Source of the DNA: G965222505 sp965222505
Lineage (GTDB): Bacteria; Bacteroidota; Rhodothermia; Rhodothermales; DATKEJ01
Assembly: GCA_965222505.1 (NCBI GenBank)
Contig: OZ244956.1
Coordinates: 3,038,001 to 3,102,000, forward strand
DNA: 64,000 nt
Reading direction: 5' to 3'
The notes below the pieces were generated by a model. The model was not told where the DNA came from. It saw nothing but the letters and a program-made list of their open reading frames with translations, and did not search any database. Below, piece after piece: positions 8,012 through 16,700 of this stretch (its first letter is position 1; every line of letters starts with the position of its first letter). The translations under genes and the position numbers were made by a program.

Positions 8012-9816
8012 CTTGGTCCTCCATCGTAATGTTCGTGGTCTTCACCCACGAGGTTCATGTGCGGAGACAACTCGAATCGTAGCTGGCCTTCCTGCTCCCT
8101 TACAGTAAGGGGGGGCATGTGGGTGCCAAGCAGACCTTTGCTGCTACCAAGGGATGCCCCAACCTGCCCGGTCTGAATGCGCCTGGCCAGGTCATCGAGC
8201 AGGGTCTGCCGACGTTGTTGTCCAATAGCGATCTCTTCACGCCACTTCTCGCTGTCTCCGCCTTCGGTCCCGGGCTTTCGGAACCAGGAGAGCAGGGTGC
8301 CTTGCTCGTCGAAGACCAAGGTTGCACCACAGAGCATGGTTGTGTACTGCCCGTTGTAAGCACCGAATCGCTTGCCTTCAAGGCGTACGTCCTCGCGCCA
8401 GATGTAAGACAAGATGATCTGGCGAGGCAGGCGCCGTGCTTGCCGCCCCAGTTTATTGGCATCGTAGAGGTCGGCGACGATCACGTTCTGATGGGCAGGA
8501 ATGGAGAGTTGATCCCGGTTGTCATTGAGAAACTTGTAGGCAGCCGCCCGCGAACGGGAGAGGTCATCAATGTCATGAAAGATCTTCAGGCGCAGGCGCT
8601 CGTAGAGGTATCCTGGTTCCCTAAAGGCATCCAGGTCCTCCGGTGTAAGAATTTCCCGAGCCAGAAAGATCTCTTGCATCATCGCCGAGTAGTGGTATGG
8701 GTCCGTAGGGTTGGAGAGCGCTTCGGCCCGGAGTACGGCCAAGGCGTAGTCTCTAAAGGTCACATCGACCGGTGCAAGCAAGTCCAGGGGCTGAATCGCT
8801 GTGCGCTGCATCCGGTCAATCGCGTTCCAGAAGGCCGACTTTGCTTTTTTGTTGCGTGCCTTGAGGTAGTGTTGCGAAAAGGCCATCAGGATGTCGAACA
8901 TGGCACCCGTCATCACCTCGGAGACCCGGTGCGGCCCGTCGGTAACCTTGAGGTCCGACATGGTGTCTTTTTTGAACGCCGTACGCAAGTAAGGTTTTCC
9001 TGAGACGGCTTTGCCAAATTCTTCGGCAATGTGGCCTAAGCGTTTGGCCTTTGTCATGTCTCCTTCGGTCGTTTCAGCGAGCCAACGACGAAAGGTGTTG
9101 TTTCTAAGCAGAAGCAGAATCGCCGTCAAGTCCCCAATGAATTCGTGGAAAGCTGCGGTCTCTACCCGAGTCCCCTCAAAGAAATAGGGGCGTATGCCGT
9201 CGAGCAGCGCATGACCAAACTCGTGGTTGACGATGTCCATTGAAAGACACGTGTTGATTCGCTTACCCTCTTCGTCATTGAAATAATAAAACTGTAACGA
9301 CTTGCTCTTGCGGTCATAGAACGCATTGCGTCCGTAGCCAGCGTGGGGTACGACGATGAGCCGGTTGCCTTCAAAACCGAAGGGAATGGGCCGGCCGAGG
9401 CCTTGTCCTGCTTCGAAATAGGCCAGAGCCTTTTGCAAAATCGCCCAGACGTTCACCTGGTGAAACTGCAACGACGCCCTGTTTTCGGCGTTCAGTACAC
9501 GCCCCTCCGGGTCCAGAAACAATTCCTGCTTGGCATCCCAAGTAGCCATTGGTGCTAGGCGCTCGGTGTTACCATTATAGTCGACAATGGCAAACCGCGC
9601 ACTGGTTGGCCCATCCGTAATGCCGGGTTCCCAGGGCACGTAGAACTCAGTGTCAAACCCAATGGCTGGGTTCTCCTCCGCTTCCGAAGGGTCTTGCATG
9701 TAGACTTCGAATGGAATCTCCAGGCCCAATTCTATTTTGGCACTCCTGGGCAAATATTGCGCGACCGTATAGAGCCGCATGCGGGTATCCTTGGTGGTCT
9801 TTCGTCGCTTTGCCAT
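7993..9816 (-). CDS. gluzincin metallopeptidase-like protein (HEFGH)
   Basis: 607 residues. The zinc site is H198-E-F-G-H202 with the third ligand probably E225 in AAFHEFIGDL, a spacing and context like the thermolysin (M4) HELTH...NEAISD pair. A basic N-terminus (MAKRRKTTKD) is not a signal peptide, so the enzyme is probably cytoplasmic, unlike secreted thermolysins. The C-terminal ~300 residues are unassigned. It is the first gene of the likely peptidase-MBL-DUF3095 operon and overlaps the MBL gene by 19 bases. The combination suggests a stress or conflict module, but no known defence system matches it in full. Confidence 0.75.
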   Translation of the reverse strand: MAKRRKTTKDTRMRLYTVAQYLPRSAKIELGLEIPFEVYMQDPSEAEENPAIGFDTEFYVPWEPGITDGPTSARFAIVDYNGNTERLAPMATWDAKQELFLDPEGRVLNAENRASLQFHQVNVWAILQKALAYFEAGQGLGRPIPFGFEGNRLIVVPHAGYGRNAFYDRKSKSLQFYYFNDEEGKRINTCLSMDIVNHEFGHALLDGIRPYFFEGTRVETAAFHEFIGDLTAILLLLRNNTFRRWLAETTEGDMTKAKRLGHIAEEFGKAVSGKPYLRTAFKKDTMSDLKVTDGPHRVSEVMTGAMFDILMAFSQHYLKARNKKAKSAFWNAIDRMQRTAIQPLDLLAPVDVTFRDYALAVLRAEALSNPTDPYHYSAMMQEIFLAREILTPEDLDAFREPGYLYERLRLKIFHDIDDLSRSRAAAYKFLNDNRDQLSIPAHQNVIVADLYDANKLGRQARRLPRQIILSYIWREDVRLEGKRFGAYNGQYTTMLCGATLVFDEQGTLLSWFRKPGTEGGDSEKWREEIAIGQQRRQTLLDDLARRIQTGQVGASLGSSKGLLGTHMPPLTVREQEGQLRFELSPHMNLVGEDHEHYDGGPRWEVSS

Positions 9817-10446
9817 CTTGGTTTCCTTTTGAATATGTGCTTGAGTTAGCGTGCGTCAGTTGCTACGTGGACTCCGATTTGGCCGCGTCGGGCAGCAAAA
9901 TCGTCGTTACGCGCAAGTACGATGGGCTTTTTTCTGTGAATCGGTTAATGCGTCTGGTTTTCCCTACGCTCGGCCTTTGATTTGAAACTGTGTTACCGCA
10001 CCGCCTTTGAGTGCCGACCGCAAACCGGTCTGGTCATTACCTCTGGGATCGAGCACCCGTTCGGATACGCGGATTTCTGATTTGGCTTTACCCGGATTAT
10101 CATTTCGAAATCCTTGAGGTGTTCGTAAAATCAGGCAAGCTTGCCCTTAAGGCAAGATGATAATGATTTAGATTCCTATCGTCGTCTCAGGCTGCGCGGT
10201 TCACGCGCTTGGAGGAAGAGACACCTGACATGGATTTGTGTAGAGGCCCTGACGGTATGGGTACACCGACATAAAAGTAACGTAGGGCCAACTCAATGCC
10301 AGTTTCCCAGGTGCCAGAGAAGACGTGTGCGACTGTTATTGTGTCGTTGATGATAAAAAAGCTTGACTCCTCTCTGATCTTTGCATTGCAAATATAAATA
10401 ACTTGTGAGATCAAGTGCAAGCCACAGACGCCTTTCCAGACAAGGC
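9817..10446. other. 630-base gap with no convincing gene
   Basis: The region separates the peptidase operon from the DUF5686 gene and probably holds the peptidase promoter. A 77-codon frame on the - strand (10187-10420) contains GTWETGIELALRYFYVG, which looks like a beta-strand of an outer-membrane protein. It has no family support and may be a gene remnant. Near 10133-10158, GGCAAGCTTGCC is a perfect 12-base palindrome overlapping a CTTGCC/GGCAAG inverted repeat. Nothing else is recognised. Confidence 0.4.
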
Positions 10447-12822
10447 CTAAAACACCCTGGCGGCTCCAAAACCGACGAAAAACCCCTTCTTGTCCAGGCG
10501 CTGGGTCAGGTCCAGGCGAATAGGGAAGCCAAACAGGTTATGCACCGACAGACCGATTTCATGGTGGAGTCGGTCTTGATACATTGGCTCAAATACGCCC
10601 TGGATTTCCGTCAGGCGGTCTGCGTCGATCCACGTCCGGCCATGGCCGCCGTGAATGGAAAGGTAGATGCCCTTTTCGGCGAGGCTACGCAGTCCGAGTA
10701 TTTCAAAGGGTAAGGTGCGGAAGTTGTGTTCCCAGAAGAGGGCAAGGTGATGTTGGCCTTCATAGGGCCGTTCATCCAGACTCTTAAATGTGCCGAAGTT
10801 GGTGAACCCGATGGTCCGTGCACTCAGGAACCCGAAACGCTGAAGGGGCAAATCTCCGGTTGAGGTAAACCCGATCAGCCGAAGGTCAAGCGTGTTGGGA
10901 ATCAGCCGACGCGTGAAAAACGTGTTCACCCGCCAATCCAGTACCCCCGAGAACCGGGTAAAGGCAAAATCGCCCGAGAACCCCTCCAGGGCGTGTTCCA
11001 CAAACAACGAGGCCCGGCGGTTACCCGCCACCGGCACAAACTCATCTCCGATGTCCACGCCGAAGGTAAGGGCACGGAGTGTCCCTTCCTGAATAGGAGG
11101 ATTCAGGCGTTGGACAAAATCGTTGGCAAACAGGTCGTAGTCCGTAGTTTTGGCCAGCGAGGTATGATCTTCGTGCTGAAAGCCCATCGTAAGTACCGTG
11201 TTGATGCGGCGGATTCGGTAGCCGATCTCAGCACGGGTACGGGCGTTCCGGTAGTAGTCGAAGTGGTCCGTATCCCCGATCAGGGGGAGGAGGCTGGCCC
11301 GGGTCAGGTCGCCATCAGTAACGGTGGCGCGGCTGTCTGTGTTGTCTCGATAGGAAAGAGAGACATGGCCCCGCTTGCGGGGTCCCCAGCGCACACGGGT
11401 GCCCGCGCCGTACGACCATCGGTCCGATCCGGTTGCGTAGCCGCCTTCCCCATAGACGCGCACGTATTCGCCGACAGGCACCGTAACCCGCCCGCCCCAG
11501 TGTGCGCCATCAACGCGGTTAAACCAGAATTTGGGTTGCAGGTCAAGGTTGATGCCGAGCCCTCCGCTTCCGGCTTCTGCGCTTACGCCATCACTGTCCT
11601 CCTCTGTGTCAATGAACCGAGCCAGAAAGCCGGTGGGCTTATAGGCTTTTTCCAGCGTGTGGGTGCTGTCGATGGTGTCATAGGCCACACTTTCCCGCGC
11701 CGATAGGGGCACGAGGTCACGGGCAGCAAACGCGGTATCGGCCTTGACGGCTGCCGAGTCCACCGTCAGGATGTCGTCTTTGGCATAGAGGGAATCCGGT
11801 AGCGGCGCATTGACCGTATAGTCCGAAAGTTGCGTCACCTGATTAAACGTGATCGGCGGAAGTTGCAGCCCGGCCATGCCGATTTTAATAGTGCCCCGGC
11901 TCCGAAAATCGACCGGGAGCCAGAAATTCTGCCCGAAATTGCTGAACTGCTGTTGATAGGTAATCTCAAATCCCTGAATCGGGACGGGAAACATAAAGGA
12001 CTCATTGGGCACAAGCTCCACTTCCAGCAGGGCATACGCATCGTCCAACACAGCCACTTTCCCGATAAAGGCCGATTGGAGTTTGCTCTTGGGTGTCAGG
12101 CTAATGTCGTAGACGAGTTCATCATCCCGGTACCGATAGCCTTCCAGCTTGAAATGGTACTGTTTGAGCGCATCCGGGTGCGTGGGGCCGACGAACGTGT
12201 ATCCGGCCAGTTCAATGTCGTCGTCGTAGAGGTTCTGCATGAAAATGGCTGCGGGGAGCAGGTCCTCGAAGTCCAGGTTGGCCGTCTTTCGGGTACCCTT
12301 TGCCACTTCCCGCAACCCGCGTTCGCGGTCCCAAAATGCTTCTGATATACTCTCTGCGATGGCTACGATGCCGGTATCGTTCTCATAGGTAAACCGGTTG
12401 TAAGCTTCGGCCTTCCAGGTCTCCAACGCCGCACGCCACCGTTGCTTCTGTTCAATCACCTTGCGCATGATATTCAGGGCCGGATCTTCATCCGTCACGA
12501 CGACCGTTTCAAGCGAGTAGGTAACCGGGTGCAACGCCACATCATACTGTTCGGCATCAGCAGAGATGGGCACCCGATGGGATTCATACCCGATGTATCG
12601 CACGACCAGTGTGGCTGGCAAGGTGTTCAGGCGCAACTCATACGCCCCGTCGCTGTTGGTGATGGTCCCGCGTAGCGTACCCTCTACCTGAACAGTTGCA
12701 GCAGGCAACACTTCGCCGGAAGCCGCGTCGGTGATGGTTCCCCGTACGGTGTGCTGTGCCTGTACCGGGCCAAACCACAACAAGCCGAAGGACAAGGCTG
12801 TGAGAAAACGAAGTGTTGACAT
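10447..12822 (-). CDS. DUF5686 / carboxypeptidase-regulatory-like outer-membrane protein
   Basis: About 791 residues from MSTLRFLTALSFG, which gives a clean signal peptide ending PVQAQ; an upstream ATG at 12855 would spoil it. After the signal, residues ~25-110 form a CarboxypepD_reg-like beta domain (VRGTITDAASGEVLPAATV). The DUF5686 domain follows, with a C-terminal half rich in alternating hydrophobic strands that ends in aromatic residues (VGFGAARVF), as expected of an outer-membrane beta-barrel. The domain order is common in Bacteroidota and its biochemical role is unknown. Nearest neighbour on the same strand is a small lipoprotein gene 147 bases upstream. Confidence 0.85.
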   Translation of the reverse strand: MSTLRFLTALSFGLLWFGPVQAQHTVRGTITDAASGEVLPAATVQVEGTLRGTITNSDGAYELRLNTLPATLVVRYIGYESHRVPISADAEQYDVALHPVTYSLETVVVTDEDPALNIMRKVIEQKQRWRAALETWKAEAYNRFTYENDTGIVAIAESISEAFWDRERGLREVAKGTRKTANLDFEDLLPAAIFMQNLYDDDIELAGYTFVGPTHPDALKQYHFKLEGYRYRDDELVYDISLTPKSKLQSAFIGKVAVLDDAYALLEVELVPNESFMFPVPIQGFEITYQQQFSNFGQNFWLPVDFRSRGTIKIGMAGLQLPPITFNQVTQLSDYTVNAPLPDSLYAKDDILTVDSAAVKADTAFAARDLVPLSARESVAYDTIDSTHTLEKAYKPTGFLARFIDTEEDSDGVSAEAGSGGLGINLDLQPKFWFNRVDGAHWGGRVTVPVGEYVRVYGEGGYATGSDRWSYGAGTRVRWGPRKRGHVSLSYRDNTDSRATVTDGDLTRASLLPLIGDTDHFDYYRNARTRAEIGYRIRRINTVLTMGFQHEDHTSLAKTTDYDLFANDFVQRLNPPIQEGTLRALTFGVDIGDEFVPVAGNRRASLFVEHALEGFSGDFAFTRFSGVLDWRVNTFFTRRLIPNTLDLRLIGFTSTGDLPLQRFGFLSARTIGFTNFGTFKSLDERPYEGQHHLALFWEHNFRTLPFEILGLRSLAEKGIYLSIHGGHGRTWIDADRLTEIQGVFEPMYQDRLHHEIGLSVHNLFGFPIRLDLTQRLDKKGFFVGFGAARVF

Positions 12823-12969
12823 GAGTACCTTGGTTAGTTGTACGCCCGCTAGCACGGGCTTGTTGTTAGTGGTTCACTTAATTACAACTAACGACCAGCG
12901 AGCGATTTGAACGCTGTCCCGTGATGCGGCCAAACACCTGTAGCCGTGAGCGTACCCTTCACCACTAAC

Positions 12970-13443
12970 TCACTTCCGCGCTCCCTTCGGCTTAACGAAC
13001 GGGTTGGCCGATTCTGTTTTCGAAGCTGCGCCCGGCGGGATGACTTCCACCCGGAAGGAGGTAGACACATACGCGCCACAGGCATCCTCGGCTTCGACAA
13101 TCACCCGGGTTACCCCGACCCGATTGGGAATGACGACTAGGTAGCCGTCCTCATCAACAAACGCTTCAGCAATGCGTTCGTTGCGGGAATAGGCATCGAA
13201 ATACATGTGCTCGTCATCGGTGTGGAAAAACACACGGGGACGTGCATACAAATCTCGCACGTATTGCTCCGCGTTGACCACCAGGGTCACACGGGGAATC
13301 GCATGGCGGACTTCAGGTTCGCCGTAGCAGTAGTCGTCATCGTCCAGATAAGCGACCACTTCGCAACCGGCCGACAGAAACGAAAAAAGCAGAAGTGCAG
13401 GCAAGAGCGCACGTGTCCAGAAAGGCTTGATAGACAGCAGCAT
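12970..13443 (-). CDS. hypothetical lipoprotein
   Basis: 157 residues from MLLSIKPFWTRALLP. The hydrophobic stretch ends in the lipobox LSAGC, so it should be lipid-anchored. The mature part begins with an Asp-rich segment (YLDDDDYCYGEPEV), then ~100 residues of beta-type sequence including VVIPNRVGVTRVIVEAEDACG, which resembles a small Ig-like domain. I do not recognise a family. Longer starts at 13473 and 13512 exist but put extra residues before the signal peptide. It precedes the DUF5686 gene on the same strand and may be its partner. Confidence 0.75.
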   Translation of the reverse strand: MLLSIKPFWTRALLPALLLFSFLSAGCEVVAYLDDDDYCYGEPEVRHAIPRVTLVVNAEQYVRDLYARPRVFFHTDDEHMYFDAYSRNERIAEAFVDEDGYLVVIPNRVGVTRVIVEAEDACGAYVSTSFRVEVIPPGAASKTESANPFVKPKGARK

Positions 13444-13620
13444 GACGTCTTGAACAGTTAAGATGAAACGCATGAAGGAATTGCTCTCCCCCAAAGCCAA
13501 GAAACATGCCACATCTCCGCTTAACTGTTCTATCCCATAAAAATCCCGACGATAATGTTGCTATATCATAGGTAGGGCCTTAAATAACAAATAGTAAAAT
13601 AATCTCATAGGAGTTGCATA

Positions 13621-13663
13621 AAATCACCAATCACCAATCATCAATCCACCAATCACCAATCTC
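13621..13663. repeat. heptamer array CACCAAT (ATTGGTG family), copy 1
   Basis: This sits in the ~340-base gap between the lipoprotein gene and dnaB. It reads as successive 7-mers CACCAAT, CACCAAT, CATCAAT, CACCAAT and CACCAAT with one extra base. The same unit, in both orientations, occurs at 33586-33690 and 39587-39656. The rest of the gap is AT-rich and shows no gene; it should hold the lipoprotein promoter. Confidence 0.8.
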
Positions 13664-13784
13664 ACTGTCCATCCTGAGAGGCAAACCGTTCGTTATAGTG
13701 AACAGCTGGGGGTTACCTTCCAATCTTCTTCCAGCCTATCGTACCTGTCTTTCTTCAGCAACCAGATCGTGATGGCAAAGGCCG

Positions 13785-16700
13785 TTAAAACGGGGCATCG
13801 GGTAAGGAGGATGGGGGGGGGCTGTCGAAGCCGTCGCCGGTCGGGTCTTGATCGCCGTAGCCGCCGCCGCTGTCTGGGGAGGCATAGTAGGTGGTCAGGT
13901 TTTCGAAGCGGGCGTACTGGTTCACAAAGGCCAGTTGCACATTACCGATTGGCCCGTTCCGCTGCTTGCCGATGATGATCTCACCGATGCCTTCCGTCGA
14001 GTTGCCGTTTTCATCGACCGTAATGCCGTAGCGCTCCGCCCGGTAAATAAACATCACCACATCGGCGTCTTGCTCGATAGAGTTGTGCACCACAAGGTCA
14101 TTTGCAATAAAGTTGTGCAAACCGGGAACGGTCAGGTCATAGACCTCTTCGATGCCATCTTCGGTAATCGTTTTAATTTGATCCCAGTAGAGGTCACTTT
14201 CGGCCATCTGTTGTAGCCTTAAAGATTGCACGACAGTGGCTACGCGCTGCGCACGTGATCTGCTCAGGTTGGACTTAAACAGGGTCGTCCCGCAATAGGA
14301 CATCCCCAACTGCGCTTGCATGGCACGTTGCGAGAGGTGAGCTGCCTGCATTGCTGGCACCACCCATTTCATCCACGCCGCTTTGGGAATAACATCACGG
14401 TTCGTGTTGGGGCTGTTTCCCGAGAGGAAGGCCTGAATTTGAGAGAGGACTTCTATCTTGCGCGCACCAACAGCACCGATGTTTTCAACAAACCGGGATA
14501 AATCAGCATGCCCAGAAATGATGACATGATATTGGTCTCGACCTTTTCCTTTTTGAGGAACCTGCTTTATCCGCGCATTGATCTTCAACCTCAGCAGTAA
14601 CGACTGTACATCATTTGCTAGCGGGGGGCTGCTTGTTGCATAGTAAATCGCAGGATAAGGTCGGCCGCCACTCGTACGCATACGGGCACACCCGTCGGTC
14701 GCCCAAAGGTGCCGCAGGAATACTGAGATTGCCGAAGACGGTTGTGAAAAAACACGTTCAGGGATATGCTTTTCGTGGGACCGTAGTCCCCAAATACCCA
14801 GGTCACTAAACCAGCTGCGGATTGGGTTGTAGACGCCATGTGTTAGTTTGCGGGTTGCCGGAAGGTATACCTGGAACCATGAGCGCTCTTTTTTTATACG
14901 CGGTCGTAATGCTTCGCCAAAGACTCGATTCGCAAGCTGAAGAACCGTTTCTGCGAGGTCGGCATCCACGGTAGTGTATTGCACAGCATGGCGTGGCAAC
15001 GTACATCCATCGCCGATCAAATGTCCCAACAAAGCCAATTCGTCATTGGTGATGGTTTGGGTGGAGCTTGCAGGTATTGATCGAGGCAGGGCCAAGTGTT
15101 CGTTGCTGGACAGTTCATCCAGGCGCTTCCAGCCGTCGATCGTCAGGAATTTATGGTTTGCCGTGGCACGAATGGTGCGCCCCAGGCGCGTTTTGATACG
15201 GTATACCTGTTTTCTGCCGGTGCAGAAAGCCCTACTGATGGGTGCGGCTTCGAGCTTCAGGCTTTGACCATTCAAGGCCCAGATATTGAACCCGGATTGG
15301 CCGACTAGCTCACGGATTGGAACACGCTGCCCCGAATCGGAAAGAGGGATTAACGTATCTCCGGTGAGGCAGCCTGACTCGCGAAGGTCCGAGAGCATGG
15401 GGCGTTTGTCGCCGCCGCGGGTTTCCACGGCCCGGCTGAGCTGGGACAGGGCCAGTACCGGCACATCCAGTTCTTTGGCCAACGATTTGAGCGCCCGTGA
15501 AATGGCCGCGATTTCCTGTTCGCGGTTCTGGGCCCGGCCACCCTTGGGGCCATGCATCAATTGGAGGTAATCAACCACCACCAGGCCAATGTTGTGCTCA
15601 GCCTTGAGCCGACGGCACTTGGCGCGGAGTTCAAGTACCCCGAGGGCCGGGGTATCGTCAATGAAAATCTTGGCGGCAGAGAGCCGTCCGGCGGCCCGTG
15701 CCAGGTTGGGCCAATCTTCATCCTTCAGCCGCCCTGTCCGTGCTGACTGGGCATCAATGCGAGCCTCAGCCGTCAGGAGCCGTTGGGCCAACTGGCTGGC
15801 ACTCATTTCCAGGGAGAAAATGGCGATGGGGGTCTGCTTCTCCGGGTCCTGATGCAACGCTGCGTTTCTGGCTACGCTCAACGAGAAGGCCGTGTTATGC
15901 ACGCAAATATCGTTCGCGACGAAGTTGTGTGTCTCCGGAATGGTTAAGTCGTAGACCTGTTTGAGGCCCATCGGCTCAATGGAGACGATCTCGTCCCAGT
16001 AGACCGCACTCCGGGCCAGTTGCTGAAGGCGCAGATGGCTGAGGGCCTGCGCCAGGGTCAAAAGCCGTTGCCGCGTCAAAGCCCGTTTACCCACGTGCAG
16101 GTTGGAATAGCCAGGCATACCGGCTCGTTTTCCAAGGGCTTGCCAGGATTCCTGGCCTTTTGCAGCAAGCAGTTGTGGCCACACCCCGACGGGAATGAGG
16201 TCGCGGTTGGTTTGATATCGGCGTTTGGTCAGGGCATTGGCAACGTGGAGCAGGGCGGTTTCCTTGCCGAAGATGCCAATCTCATCGATAAACGTCTGAA
16301 TGGACCGGGCATCGGTAACGTCGAGCTGCCATTGGGGGCGGCGGCCATTTTTGTACTTGACCTGTCGTTTTTTGAGGCGGCCCATGATGCCAAAGCGGAG
16401 CAACAGGTGTTGCACCTGCCGGGCAAGGCGTTCGCTTGCAGTCGAGTAGCCGAGTTGGGATTGGCCAGACTTCAAAACAGAGGCCCACCCATCACAGGCA
16501 AAAAGGCGATTGAGGAAAAGGGCGGTGCCCGGTTTTGGCAGCCGGAAGAGGGCCTTTGGCACAAACTTGTGGTGGGCCGTTCGGGTGCCGGTTGAGGTTT
16601 CCAGTGTGGCCTCTAAGCCGCCGAAATTGGCGAGCGCATCTCGGAAGTCGGCACGCAGGCGTGGGTTTCGGTTGGTAAATTCGGGGCAGGTATCCGTGAG

